Source: Maricaulis maris
GTDB lineage: Bacteria > Pseudomonadota > Alphaproteobacteria > Caulobacterales > Maricaulaceae
Direction of reading: 5' to 3'
Assembly: GCF_036322705.1 (NCBI RefSeq)
Contig: NZ_AP027270.1
Span: 2,357,501 to 2,421,500, forward strand
DNA length: 64,000 bases
The notes under the pieces were generated by a model, which did no database searches, was not told the origin of the DNA, and was given only the letters and a program-made list of their open reading frames with translations. Shown one piece after another: positions 38,785-47,686 of the stretch. How positions within the stretch are numbered: the stretch's first letter is position 1; each line of letters starts with the position of its first letter. The position numbers and the translations under genes are program-made.

Positions 38785-39203
38785 TTCGCCTTTTTCGGCG
38801 GTGTTGGGGCCAGCGCGTCCGGCAGCGGGGTGACCGCAATTCCGTCATCGCTCAGCGCCCGGGTCTCCTCCGGCGAGGCTTCGCCGTAGATCAGGCGTTC
38901 GGGCTTCTCACCGTCATGGATGGCCCGGGCCTCGCGGGCGAAGTCCTCGCCGACATAGTCGTAATTCGTGCGGATATGGGCGCGGACCCTGGAGGCCATG
39001 TCGGCGATCTTGTGCGCCGCTGTGGCTTCGCGTTTGCGCGAGGTGGAAACAGACGGCGCCACGAGGGCCTTGCGGATCCGGGTCGAGCCGCAATGCGGGC
39101 ACTCCACCAGACCGCGCTCGTTTTGCGTGTCATAGCTGTCTGAATCCGAAAACCAGGCTTCGAAGTCATGTCCGTCGTCACAAAGAAGCGCATAGCGGAT
39201 CAT
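38781..39203 (-). CDS. DUF1178 family protein
   Basis: A 140-residue small protein of the alphaproteobacterial/betaproteobacterial DUF1178 family. MIRYALLCDDGHDFEAWFSDSD begins it, and a zinc-ribbon-like CPHCGS pair follows at about residue 35. No experimentally based function is known to me. It is last in the comF-grxC-nitrilase-DUF1178 minus-strand run and overlaps the ubiG stop codon by four bases. Confidence 0.88.
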   Translation of the reverse strand: MIRYALLCDDGHDFEAWFSDSDSYDTQNERGLVECPHCGSTRIRKALVAPSVSTSRKREATAAHKIADMASRVRAHIRTNYDYVGEDFAREARAIHDGEKPERLIYGEASPEETRALSDDGIAVTPLPDALAPTPPKKAN

Positions 39204-39213
39204 GGCGGGCTCG

Positions 39214-40032
39214 TCAGAGCGGTCCGGTCAGGGTGCGATCATGCTGCAGGGCGGGAACCCGGCGACGGGCCTCGGCGACCTTGCGCAGATCGAGGCTGGC
39301 CAGCAGCAGGCCCGGATTGTCATGATCGAGCTCGGCCACGGTCTCGCCCCACGGTCCGACGATGAGCGAATGCCCCCAGGTCTTGCGCCCGTCGGCGTGC
39401 AGGCCGCCCTGGGCCGGGGCCAGCACGAAACTGCCGGTCTCGACGGCCCGCGCCCGCAGGAGCACGTCCCAGTGGGCCTTGCCGGTCGGACGGGTGAAGG
39501 CGGCGGGGACCGTCAGGACCTCCGCGCCAGCCTGGGCGAGGCGCCGGTAGAGATAGGCGAAGCGGACGTCGTAGCAGATCGACAGGCCGAGCCGGACGCC
39601 GTCGACATCATGCATGACCAGCCGGTCACCAGCCTGATAGTTATCGCTCTCGCGATAGGTCTCGCCCTGGCCGAGGCCGACATTGAACATGTGGGCCTTG
39701 TCATAGGTCGCCACCATCTCTCCGGCCGGTGAAAACAGGAAGCTGCGATTGGCGGCCCGACGCTCCGCAATGCGAACCGCGAGCGAACCGATCAGCAGCC
39801 AGATGCCGAGCTCTTTCGCCAGCGCCGCGAAAGCGGGAATGGCCGGATCGTCCTCGGGCGCACACATCACCGCGAAGGCCGCATCGGCATCCTTCTGGAC
39901 CAGATGCGTCGTCTCGGGTGTGGCGACAAAGCGTGCCCCCTCCGCCGCGGCGGCCCGGATCAGCGCGCTGGCGGTGGCCAGATTTTCCACCGGGTCGATC
40001 CCCGAGCGCATCTGGATGAGGGCGACGTCCAT
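39214..40032 (-). CDS. Carbon-nitrogen hydrolase (Nit/omega-amidase-like)
   Basis: A 272-residue nitrilase-superfamily amidohydrolase. The catalytic triad is visible: Glu in VATPETTHLV, Lys in ATYDKAHMFNVGL, Cys in GLSICYDVRFA. Nit1/Nit2-type members repair deaminated glutathione or act on alpha-keto acid amides, and the proximity to grxC (5 bases) fits a glutathione-linked role; that link is an inference. It is part of the comF-grxC operon. Confidence 0.9.
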   Translation of the reverse strand: MDVALIQMRSGIDPVENLATASALIRAAAAEGARFVATPETTHLVQKDADAAFAVMCAPEDDPAIPAFAALAKELGIWLLIGSLAVRIAERRAANRSFLFSPAGEMVATYDKAHMFNVGLGQGETYRESDNYQAGDRLVMHDVDGVRLGLSICYDVRFAYLYRRLAQAGAEVLTVPAAFTRPTGKAHWDVLLRARAVETGSFVLAPAQGGLHADGRKTWGHSLIVGPWGETVAELDHDNPGLLLASLDLRKVAEARRRVPALQHDRTLTGPL

Positions 40033-40037
40033 ACGGG

Positions 40038-40295
40038 TCAGGCCTGCAGCAGCGCGTCGAGCTTGTTGCCGCGTTCCAGCGCCATCAGGTCATCACAGCC
40101 GCCGACATGCATGTCGCCGATGAAGATCTGCGGGAAGGTCCGGCCGCCATTCGAGCGCTGGATCATCTCCTCGCGCTTGGCGCGTTCGAAGCCGGCATCG
40201 ATCTCCGTGAAATTGACGCCCTTCTGCTTGAGCAGCGAAACCGCGCGGGCGCAATAGCCGCACATGGGTCGGGTATAGATGGTTACGTCAGCCAT
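40038..40295 (-). CDS. grxC: Glutaredoxin 3
   Basis: An 85-residue thioredoxin-fold protein with the dithiol active site MCGYCARA (C-G-Y-C), the cis-Pro in RTFPQIFIG and GGCDDLMAL at the glutathione-binding C-terminal part. It reduces protein disulphides and glutathione mixed disulphides using glutathione made by gshA. The start is ATG at 40295, with GGAG upstream; the frame stays open further upstream. It follows comF by 22 bases. Confidence 0.94.
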   Translation of the reverse strand: MADVTIYTRPMCGYCARAVSLLKQKGVNFTEIDAGFERAKREEMIQRSNGGRTFPQIFIGDMHVGGCDDLMALERGNKLDALLQA

Positions 40296-40317
40296 GAACT
40301 CACTCCAGATGAACCCC

Positions 40318-41076
40318 TTAGATAGTGGGATCAGTTTCACGTACAACTCGGCACAATGCCACAACACGAACCGAGGCGGCACCAGCCCGTTTCAGCTGAT
40401 AGGCGCAGGCCGACACGGTCGCGCCGGTGGTGATCACATCATCGACCAGCACAAGATGTTGCCCGGCGACCCGCTTGCCGTCGGGCACGTGGAAGGCGGC
40501 GGCAACATTGCGCTTGCGCATGCGGGCGGTCCGCCCGGCCTGGCTTGGCGTGGCTCGCCGCCTGAGCAGGACATCGGTCCACAACGGCAGTCCACTCTCC
40601 CGCGCCAGGGCCTGCCCCAGCAGGGCGGACTGGTTGTAGCGACGGGCGATCAGGCGGCGCCAGTGCAGCGGCACGGGCAGGAGCGCGTCGGCGCCATCGA
40701 GGCAGTCGGCGCCGGCCCGCGCCATCCAGCGGCCGAACTGGTCGATCATCTCGCGGCGACTGCCATGCTTGAACCCGACCACCAGCGGGCTGATCGCCGC
40801 GTCATAGGCCAGGGGCGCCCGGGCCCGGTCATAACGGGGCGGATGAGCCGCACAGCTGGCGCAAATCGCCGTCAACGCCCCGCCGGACCCCGCCGGGTAG
40901 GGAAAGGGCCAGCCGCACAGGTCGCACCAGGGCGCATCGAGGAAGGTCAGTCTCGACCAGGGCAGCGGTGACAGGTGACCAGCTCGATCCACACGCTCGC
41001 CTGCCAGCGGACAAACCGGGGGCCACACCAGGTCGGCAAAGCTGCGCCCGCTGGCCCTGAGAGCCGAACTCCACAT
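40318..41076 (-). CDS. ComF family phosphoribosyltransferase-like protein
   Basis: A 252-residue protein: an N-terminal zinc-finger region (CDLCGWPF, CASCAAHPPRY) and a PRTase domain with LVLVDDVITTGAT as the PRPP loop. ComF proteins are implicated in DNA uptake in competent bacteria; elsewhere the role is unknown. The start is set by a near-perfect AAGGAGGTG (41083-41091) before ATG 41076; a longer open frame upstream has no similarity. It heads the comF-grxC-Nit-DUF1178 run and is divergent from the methyltransferase gene. Confidence 0.92.
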   Translation of the reverse strand: MWSSALRASGRSFADLVWPPVCPLAGERVDRAGHLSPLPWSRLTFLDAPWCDLCGWPFPYPAGSGGALTAICASCAAHPPRYDRARAPLAYDAAISPLVVGFKHGSRREMIDQFGRWMARAGADCLDGADALLPVPLHWRRLIARRYNQSALLGQALARESGLPLWTDVLLRRRATPSQAGRTARMRKRNVAAAFHVPDGKRVAGQHLVLVDDVITTGATVSACAYQLKRAGAASVRVVALCRVVRETDPTI

Positions 41077-41142
41077 GCCGCTCACCTCCTTTTGCAGCGG
41101 GCGCCCCTTTCCCTGACCCCGCCTTGGGGGCATATCCGCTGG

Positions 41143-42060
41143 ATGACCCATACGGCCCCGCCCACCCTCTTCGACCGCTCGCTGCTCGGACGCCGCCGGG
41201 ACCGCGCTGCTGGCAGTCTGCCAGACTACAACTTCCTCGCGCAACGGACCTTCGATGACATGGGCGACCGGGTGGCCAGCGTCATGCGCGATTTCGACCG
41301 GGCCGCGATCCTCGGCGGCGGACCGGGCCTGACCGCGAGCCCGGCGGCAAGCGAGTTGAGGGCGAAGGTCGGTTGGTGGTGCCAGTCCGACCTGTCGGCA
41401 TCGGTCACGGCCGGGCTCGGCGGCCCTGCGCTTGCTCTGGATGAGGAAAGCCTGCCCTTTGCCAGCGAAAGCCTCGACCTGGTGCTGGCACCGTGGGGCC
41501 TGCACTGGACCAATGACCTGCCCGGTGTCCTCGTCCAGATCAATCACGTGCTCAAGCCGGACGGTTTCTTCGCCTGCGCCCTGCCGGGTGGTTCGACCCT
41601 GACCGAATTGCGGCAATGCCTGATGGCGGCCGAGAGCGAGCTGACCGGCGGCGCTGCGGCGCGGATCTCGCCGCTCGCGGGAACCTTCGACATGGCCGCC
41701 CTGCTACAGCGGGCCGGCTTTGCCATGCCGGTCGCCGATGTCGACCGGATCACCGTTCGCTACGACCACATTTTTGCGCTGATGGCCGATTTGCGCGGCA
41801 TGGGCGAGACGTCGGTGCTGGGCGACCGACCGCGAAAGCCGGCCACGCGGAGTCTGTTCGCCCGGGCTGGCCAGATATATGCTGAACGCTTTTCCGATCC
41901 CGACGGACGCATCCGCGCCACCTTCGAGATCGTCCATGCCGCCGGCTGGGCGCCCCATCCCGACCAGCCCAGGCCGAAACGGCCCGGCTCAGCGACACAC
42001 AGGCTCGCCGACGCGCTTGGGGTCACCGAGACGTCACTGGGTGAGAAGGCGGGGCGCTAG
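41143..42060 (+). CDS. SAM-dependent methyltransferase, NDUFAF5-like
   Basis: A 305-residue protein of the BioC/NDUFAF5 type. LFDRSLLGRRRDRAA at the N-terminus is the diagnostic block of bacterial NDUFAF5 homologues. The SAM loop region is degenerate (AILGGGPGLTASPAA) and ESLDLVLAPWGLHWTNDLPG follows. In mitochondria NDUFAF5 hydroxylates a complex I Arg, so a respiratory-assembly role is plausible here. Divergent from comF. Confidence 0.85.
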   Translation: MTHTAPPTLFDRSLLGRRRDRAAGSLPDYNFLAQRTFDDMGDRVASVMRDFDRAAILGGGPGLTASPAASELRAKVGWWCQSDLSASVTAGLGGPALALDEESLPFASESLDLVLAPWGLHWTNDLPGVLVQINHVLKPDGFFACALPGGSTLTELRQCLMAAESELTGGAAARISPLAGTFDMAALLQRAGFAMPVADVDRITVRYDHIFALMADLRGMGETSVLGDRPRKPATRSLFARAGQIYAERFSDPDGRIRATFEIVHAAGWAPHPDQPRPKRPGSATHRLADALGVTETSLGEKAGR

Positions 42061-42183
42061 CCGGACCCACACGCGGGTCCTCGAGCACTTTTCAAAAAGC
42101 GTGGAGCCGACCTTGCGGGTCGCAAACGCGGAAAGGCAGGAAATCAGAGCAACTTCGCTGCCTTTGAAATCAATGAAATTGCG

Positions 42184-42345
42184 CTAGAAGGGCGCCGCCG
42201 CACCGTTATACATGTCCAGGACGACTGGCCCGATAATCACCAGCGCAGCGACCCCGGCCATCGAGACGATCACGGCGATCAGCGCATATTCGATCGCCGT
42301 CGCGCCGCGTTCATTGCGGCAGAATCGGGTCAGGTGATCGCGCAT
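42184..42345 (-). CDS. Flp family type IVb pilin, 53 residues
   Basis: The minus strand encodes a complete 53-residue protein: a short basic leader (MRDHLTRFCRNERG), then ATAIEYALIAVIVSMAGVAA and a hydrophobic helix. The G-ATAIEYALIA pattern with Glu at +5 is the prepilin peptidase site and head of Flp/Fap pilins. The ATG lies one base after the mutT stop codon (42347-42349), so it is translated from the mutT transcript. No tad/cpa assembly genes are in the window, so it depends on genes elsewhere or is an orphan pilin or pseudopilin. Confidence 0.88.
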   Translation of the reverse strand: MRDHLTRFCRNERGATAIEYALIAVIVSMAGVAALVIIGPVVLDMYNGAAAPF

Positions 42346-42346
42346 C

Positions 42347-42763
42347 CTAGAGACGATCCCTCAGCTCGGCGGCCAGGGAGATGTCGGCGGCGGACATCTG
42401 GTAGTCGCGCAGCTTTTCCTTGCGGACCCAGGCCAGTTCCTGGCCTTCATTGGGCTGCGGGAAACCGTCCCAGGTGCGGCACAGGAAGAGCGGCATGACG
42501 ATGTGGAAGCTGTCATAGGGGTGCGAGACGAAGGCGAACGGGTGCAGGCACCGTTCACACGGCTCGACACTCAGCTCTTCGCGCAATTCACGCACCACAG
42601 CCTGCTCCGGCGTTTCTCCGGGCTCGATCTTTCCGCCCGGAAACTCCCACAAGCCCGCCATTGGCTTACCCTCGGGCCGCTTGGCGATAAGGATGCGTCC
42701 GTCAGCATCCAGCAAGGCGCACGCGGCAACGAAGAGCACCGGTTTGGGGCTACCAGCTGTCAT
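42347..42763 (-). CDS. mutT: (Deoxy)nucleoside triphosphate pyrophosphohydrolase MutT
   Basis: A 138-residue Nudix hydrolase with the complete Nudix box GGKIEPGETPEQAVVRELREE and the N-terminal VAACALLDADGRILIAKRP. MutT removes 8-oxo-dGTP and prevents oxidative mutagenesis. Length and sequence are those of bacterial MutT rather than a general Nudix protein. It lies between the parvulin gene (50 bases) and the Flp pilin gene (1 base). Confidence 0.93.
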   Translation of the reverse strand: MTAGSPKPVLFVAACALLDADGRILIAKRPEGKPMAGLWEFPGGKIEPGETPEQAVVRELREELSVEPCERCLHPFAFVSHPYDSFHIVMPLFLCRTWDGFPQPNEGQELAWVRKEKLRDYQMSAADISLAAELRDRL

Positions 42764-42813
42764 GGTCCCACATCTCCCTTAAGGACGTGTGCAGAAACGC
42801 GGTTAATCGCCGC

Positions 42814-43776
42814 CTAGCCGGGCTGGTCCGGGTCCGGACCGTCTTCCACGGGGCCTGGCGCGGCTTCCTGCGTCTCCTCTTCACCGTCTGCGGGCGCAGG
42901 CGCAAGCAGGAGCGACAGGTCGGCGCGCTCGATCACCGCCTGGTTCCGCAGCCCCTCGATCAGGGCTTCGAGCTGATCGAAGGTATAGAAGCGGGCGATG
43001 TTCGGGCGCAGGACCTCCAGCGAGGGCGGCGGCTGACGACGACGATCCACGACGGTCAGCAAGTGCCAGCCGAACTCCGTCCGGAAGGGCTCCGAGACGC
43101 CACCCTCCGGGGTCGCAAACGCCACGGCCCCGAACGCGGGCAGAATGCCTTCGCGCGAGAAATAGCCCAGATCACCGCCCTCGAGGCGGGTCGCCTGGTC
43201 CTCACTCATGGCCACTGCCAGTTCGGCGAAGTCGCGGCCCTGATCGAGCAGCGCCTTGATCGCGAGCGCTTCTTCCTCGGTCTGCACCAGGATATGACGG
43301 GCCCGCACCTCCTCGCCCAGCGGGATGAGACGGATCTGCTCCTCATAGATGCGCTGGATGGTCTCCTCGGTGACGGCGTCGGCAAGTGCCGTCTCGACCA
43401 GGACATTACCCAGGATCCGCTCTTCGGCCAGCGCCAGCCGGCGGCGGGCTTCCTCGGACTGGTTGAGCCCGCGGCGCCGCGCCTCGAGCGCCAGAAGCCG
43501 CTGATCGATCAGCTCCTCCAGCACCCGGTCGAACTCCTCACTGCCCGGCTCCGGAGGGGACCCGGCGGGATCATCGCCCTGGGCGACGGCCTCACGTTCG
43601 ACATCGGAACGCCGGATCATCGTGCCATCGACCCGAGCCATGACCGGATCGGCCTCATCCAGGGACAGGCCGGAACGCCCGGGCTCGAAATCTTCGGCTG
43701 TCCGCCGCGGCTCAGGGCCGCAGGCTGCGCAAGTTGCAGTCAGCACAAAAATGCAAAAGACCCTGAAAACAGACAC
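42814..43776 (-). CDS. Parvulin-type peptidylprolyl isomerase, exported
   Basis: A periplasmic folding factor of about 320 residues with an N-terminal signal peptide or lipoprotein-like signal (FCIFVLTATCAACG), a SurA-like helical region and a parvulin domain (EEVRARHILVQTEEEAL ... GGDLGYFSREGILPAF ... EPFRTEFGWHLLTV). The C-terminus is acidic and proline-rich. The start is ambiguous: the GTG at 43776 begins at the signal peptide, while the frame is open to an ATG at 43872. It lies divergent from secA, as in related genomes. Confidence 0.85.
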   Translation of the reverse strand: MSVFRVFCIFVLTATCAACGPEPRRTAEDFEPGRSGLSLDEADPVMARVDGTMIRRSDVEREAVAQGDDPAGSPPEPGSEEFDRVLEELIDQRLLALEARRRGLNQSEEARRRLALAEERILGNVLVETALADAVTEETIQRIYEEQIRLIPLGEEVRARHILVQTEEEALAIKALLDQGRDFAELAVAMSEDQATRLEGGDLGYFSREGILPAFGAVAFATPEGGVSEPFRTEFGWHLLTVVDRRRQPPPSLEVLRPNIARFYTFDQLEALIEGLRNQAVIERADLSLLLAPAPADGEEETQEAAPGPVEDGPDPDQPG

Positions 43777-43955
43777 CTGTAGCGCCTCGCCTGGAAAGGG
43801 CACGCCGCCGGTCTGCCGCGCGCCTTGATTGACAGTTACACCCCTCATCCTTAAGTCACCCTGACGTTTCAAAGCAATGCTGTCGTCCCCGGCGAACGGA
43901 ACGAAACCTGGGCGCCGGACGCCAGTTGCGCAGTAGTTCGCAAAGCCTGACCCAG

Positions 43956-46823
43956 ATGCTCTCCATTGCCCGCAAGATCTTCGGAACCGAGAACGACCGC
44001 AAAATCCGCCGTTTGCGGCCCGTGGTTGAAAAAATCAACGCCATGGAGCCGGAGTTCCAAGCGCTCTCCGACGACGCGCTGAAGGCCAAAACGGCGGAGT
44101 TCCGCGACCGGCTGGAGAAGGGCGAAAAACTCGACTCACTGATGCCCGAGGCCTTTGCCGCGGTCCGCGAGGCGGCCCAGCGCGCCCTCGGCCTGCGCCC
44201 CTATGACGTCCAGCTGATGGGCGGCATGGTGCTGCATGAAGGCTCGATCGCCGAGATGAAGACCGGTGAGGGCAAGACCCTCGTCGCCACCTTGCCCTGC
44301 TACCTCAACGCGCTGCCGGGCAAGGGCGTGCACGTGGTCACCGTCAACGACTACCTGGCCACCCGCGACAGCGAGTGGATGGGCCGCGTCTTTGCCCAGC
44401 TGGGCATGACCACCGGGGTGATCGCCCACGGCATGACCGATCCGGAGCGCCGGGCGGCCTACGCCTGCGACATCACCTACGCGACCAATAACGAGCTCGG
44501 CTTCGATTATTTGCGCGACAACATGAAGTACTCGACCGAGGAAATGGTGCAGCGCGGCCACGGCTTCGCCATCGTCGACGAGGTCGACTCCATCCTGATC
44601 GACGAAGCCCGCACGCCGCTGATCATCTCCGGCCGGACCGAGGACCGCACCGAATTCTACAAGACGATCAACGAGCTGATCCCGCTTCTGGCCGAGGATT
44701 GCTACGAGATCGACGAGAAGGCCCGCTCCATCCTGCTCACCGAAGAGGGCAATGAAGAGATCGAGCGCCTGCTCCAAGAGCGCGAGCTCCTGAAGGAAGG
44801 CGATCTCTACGACGTCGAGAACATTTCCGTCGTCCACCACGTCAACCAGGCCCTGAAGGCGCACAAGATCTTCGTGCGCGACAAGGACTACATCATCAAG
44901 GACAATGCCGTTGTCCTGATCGACGAATTCACCGGCCGCATGACGCCGGGCCGCCGCCTCTCCGATGGTCTGCACCAGGCGATCGAAGCCAAGGAAGGCA
45001 CCGAGATCCAGCCGGAAAACCAGACCCTGGCCTCGGTCACCTTCCAGAACTATTTCCGCCTGTACGACAAGCTCGCCGGCATGACAGGTACGGCGCTCAC
45101 CGAGGCCGACGAATTCTTCGACATCTACAAGCTCGGCGTGCTGGAAATCCCGACCAACAAGCCGATTGCCCGGATCGACGAGGAAGACGAGGTCTATCGG
45201 ACCCTCGAAGAGAAATACGCCGCCATCATCGACGAAATCGTCGACTGCCAGGAACGCGGACAACCGGTTCTGGTCGGCACCGCCTCGATCGAAAAGTCGG
45301 AAGTCATCGACCGGCTGATGAGCGACAAGACCGTCTTCAAGAAGATGCTCGGCCACCTCTATCCCAAGGATGAGGCCGCCAAGGCGGAGTTCGAGAAATC
45401 GGCCCGCGCGTCGGCCCGCACCCTGCCGGAAATGCTGAAGCTGATCCCGATCGACCACCAGGTGCTGAACGCCCGCTATCACGAGCAGGAAGCCTTCATC
45501 GTCGCCCAGGCCGGCGTGCCGGGCGCGGTGACGATTGCCACCAACATGGCCGGCCGCGGTACCGACATCCAGCTCGGCGGCAATGCCGACATGCGCCTCG
45601 ACGCCTGGAAGGCCGAACAGGACGCCGCCGGCAAGACGCCGAGCCAGACCGAGATTGATCGCGAGATGGACGCCATCAAGGCCGACATCGCCGAGAAGAA
45701 GCGCAAGGCGCTGGATGCGGGCGGTCTCTATGTGCTGGCGACCGAGCGGCACGAAAGCCGCCGCATCGACAACCAGCTGCGGGGCCGGACCGGTCGCCAG
45801 GGCGATCCGGGCCGCTCGAAATTCTTCATCTCCGTACAGGATGACCTCTTGCGCATCTTCGCGCCGGAACGCCTCGACACCATCATGCGCACGCTCGGCA
45901 TGAAGGAAGGCGAAGCGATCCAGCACCCGTGGATGTCCAAGGCGCTGGAAACATCGCAGCGCAAGGTCGAGCAACGCAATTTCGACATCCGCAAGAACGT
46001 CCTGAAATACGATGACGTGATGAATGACCAGCGCAAGGCGGTCTTCGAGCAGCGCATCGACTTCATGCTGTCCGACGATGTCGCCGACGTCATCAAGGAC
46101 ATGCGCCAGTCCACCGCCGAGGACCTGGTCTCCGAACACATCCCGCCGAAGGCCTATGCCGACCAGTGGGATATCGCCGGGCTGAAGCAGGCGCTCCACG
46201 ACACGTTCGGCCTCGACCTTCCGGTCGAAGCCTGGGCCGAGGAAGAAGGCATTGCCGACGAGGAAATCCTCGAGCGGGTCTCCGAAGCCGCAGACCGCGC
46301 CTATGCCGAGAAAGCGACCAATGCCGGACCGGACCTGATGCGCCGGATCGAAAAATCGATCCTGCTCCAGGCCATCGACATCAACTGGCGCGAGCATCTG
46401 CAGAACCTCGACGCCATGCGCTCGATGATCGGTCTGCGCTCCTACGCCCAGCGCAATCCGCTGAACGAGTTCAAGACCGAGGCCTTCAACCTGTTCGAAC
46501 GGATGATGGACAATCTGCGCGGCGAAGTGACCAAGCAGCTGATGCTGATCCGCTTCGAACGGGCTCCGGCACCGCCCAAGGAGCCGGAAGGCCTGACCGC
46601 AACCCATATCGATCCGCGCACCGGTCGCAACGAAATGGGCGACCCGGGCGCAGGTCCGGTCGCACCGCGCGTTTCTCCGACCCAGCGCCGCGTGTCGACA
46701 CCGGCCGATCCGAGCCGTCCGGAGACCTGGGGCCGCGTCGCCCGCAATGCCGCCTGCCCGTGCGGATCCGGCAAGAAGTACAAGCAATGCCATGGTGCCA
46801 TCGACACCGCCCCCGGCGCATGA
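43956..46823 (+). CDS. secA: Protein translocase ATPase SecA
   Basis: A 955-residue motor of the Sec translocase. Walker A is [14 protein letters not shown], Walker [23 protein letters not shown]2 block [16 protein letters not shown], and the C-terminal SecB/zinc motif [14 protein letters not shown]. The ATG at 43956 ([10 protein letters not shown]) is the family start; the TTG 10 codons upstream is not needed. It is divergent from the parvulin gene that assists exported proteins. The large exported proteome in this window depends on this motor. Confidence 0.98.
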   Translation: MLSIARKIFGTENDRKIRRLRPVVEKINAMEPEFQALSDDALKAKTAEFRDRLEKGEKLDSLMPEAFAAVREAAQRALGLRPYDVQLMGGMVLHEGSIAEMKTGEGKTLVATLPCYLNALPGKGVHVVTVNDYLATRDSEWMGRVFAQLGMTTGVIAHGMTDPERRAAYACDITYATNNELGFDYLRDNMKYSTEEMVQRGHGFAIVDEVDSILIDEARTPLIISGRTEDRTEFYKTINELIPLLAEDCYEIDEKARSILLTEEGNEEIERLLQERELLKEGDLYDVENISVVHHVNQALKAHKIFVRDKDYIIKDNAVVLIDEFTGRMTPGRRLSDGLHQAIEAKEGTEIQPENQTLASVTFQNYFRLYDKLAGMTGTALTEADEFFDIYKLGVLEIPTNKPIARIDEEDEVYRTLEEKYAAIIDEIVDCQERGQPVLVGTASIEKSEVIDRLMSDKTVFKKMLGHLYPKDEAAKAEFEKSARASARTLPEMLKLIPIDHQVLNARYHEQEAFIVAQAGVPGAVTIATNMAGRGTDIQLGGNADMRLDAWKAEQDAAGKTPSQTEIDREMDAIKADIAEKKRKALDAGGLYVLATERHESRRIDNQLRGRTGRQGDPGRSKFFISVQDDLLRIFAPERLDTIMRTLGMKEGEAIQHPWMSKALETSQRKVEQRNFDIRKNVLKYDDVMNDQRKAVFEQRIDFMLSDDVADVIKDMRQSTAEDLVSEHIPPKAYADQWDIAGLKQALHDTFGLDLPVEAWAEEEGIADEEILERVSEAADRAYAEKATNAGPDLMRRIEKSILLQAIDINWREHLQNLDAMRSMIGLRSYAQRNPLNEFKTEAFNLFERMMDNLRGEVTKQLMLIRFERAPAPPKEPEGLTATHIDPRTGRNEMGDPGAGPVAPRVSPTQRRVSTPADPSRPETWGRVARNAACPCGSGKKYKQCHGAIDTAPGA

Positions 46824-46850
46824 TTACGGCCGCCTGATGAGCGCACGCCA

Positions 46851-47312
46851 ATGAGTGACGTCCAGCTGCGCCCCGCTCGCCTCGGTGAAGAGGATGCCCT
46901 GTCAGAACTGTGCCTGAAATCGAAGGCGCATTGGGGTTATGACGAGGTCTTCATGGCCGAGGTCGCGCCCTACCTCAAGGTGACACGGGACGCCATAGAG
47001 GCAGGGCTGACCACCTTGGCCGAACTTGCCGACGGCACGCCGCTCGGCGTCTGCCAGATCGATCCCGGCGGCCATCACGGCACGCTCGACCTGCTCTTCA
47101 TCACGCCCGGCGCGATCGGCAAGGGCGTCGGTCGCGACCTCTTCGAGGACGCCAAGGCCAAGCTGAAGGCACGCGGCGAAACGGTGATGACCATCCTCTC
47201 CGACCCCTATGCCGAGGCGGCCTATATCCATATGGGCGCCAAGCGCGTTGCCATGCGGCCAAGCGCGGTCTTCAAGGGGCGGGAGCTGCCCTGGCTGGAA
47301 GTCGAGCTCTAG
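46851..47312 (+). CDS. GNAT family N-acetyltransferase
   Basis: A 153-residue acetyltransferase. VQLRPARLGEEDALSEL is the N-terminal strand-helix; LDLLFITPGAIGKGVGRDLFE holds the acetyl-CoA pyrophosphate loop (R/Q-x-x-G-x-G/A type), and PYAEAAYIHMGAKRV ends the fold. The substrate is unknown. It follows secA by 28 bases and may share its transcript. An IS remnant begins two bases after its stop codon. Confidence 0.88.
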   Translation: MSDVQLRPARLGEEDALSELCLKSKAHWGYDEVFMAEVAPYLKVTRDAIEAGLTTLAELADGTPLGVCQIDPGGHHGTLDLLFITPGAIGKGVGRDLFEDAKAKLKARGETVMTILSDPYAEAAYIHMGAKRVAMRPSAVFKGRELPWLEVEL

Positions 47313-47313
47313 A

Positions 47314-47603
47314 TGTGAGTTTTCATAAGGTTGGTCAACCGGGCTGAAGCCTTGAGACTGGTTGTTGCGACACGACCAGAGCAAAGGAACGCCCGGATGA
47401 ACAGTCACAAGAATGCCGGAACGACGCCGTATTCGCGAGCCCTGATTGCCGAGCGGCCTTTCGATCGCATTGGCGGCCGAGGTCATCGCGACAGCGCGTC
47501 CCTGGACCGTGGCGGTTCCTTCCGCAGGATGGAGGCACGAAACCTGTCATTTACGCCCGGACCCGAATTGATGGGGCGCGCCCTCAATCAAGAGCGCGCG
47601 TAA
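47314..47603 (+). pseudogene. IS481-like transposase remnant
   Basis: From 47397 the frame reads MNSHKNAGTTPYSRALIAER, matching the N-terminus of IS481-family transposases (pattern MNxHKNAxxTPxxR). After about 20 codons the similarity is lost and the frame ends at 47603, far short of a full transposase (about 320 residues), so it is a truncated relic. The segment from TGTGAGTTTTCATAAGG (47314) to the ATG has the look of the IS left end and leader. No right end or target duplication was found. Confidence 0.6.
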
Positions 47604-47605
47604 AA

Positions 47606-47634
47606 CGGCCGGCTCTCCGAAAGAGAACCGGCCG
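47606..47634 (-). terminator. Intrinsic terminator of the repeat-protein gene
   Basis: An 11-bp stem with one mismatch (CGGCCGG-C-TCTC / GAGA-A-CCGGCCG) and a 5-base loop. On the minus strand it is followed by GTTTTA. It lies 53 bases after the stop of the leftward gene at 47687, in the correct orientation. Confidence 0.8.
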
Positions 47635-47686
47635 CACCAGGCGTCAACGCTTGAGGGAGCGGGGGGGCGCCCCTCCCGGTCGGCGC

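Noticed and set aside
42063-42080. Terminator hairpin GGACCC/GGGTCC after the NDUFAF5-like gene
   Set aside because: Only a 6-bp stem and no adjacent T-run; too weak to list as a feature.
44136-46793. 885-codon open frame on the minus strand over secA
   Set aside because: Antisense shadow of secA, whose coding strand is certain.
47331-47396. Extending the IS481-like frame upstream to 47331
   Set aside because: Similarity to IS481 transposases starts at the ATG at 47397; the upstream codons match the expected IS left end and leader.
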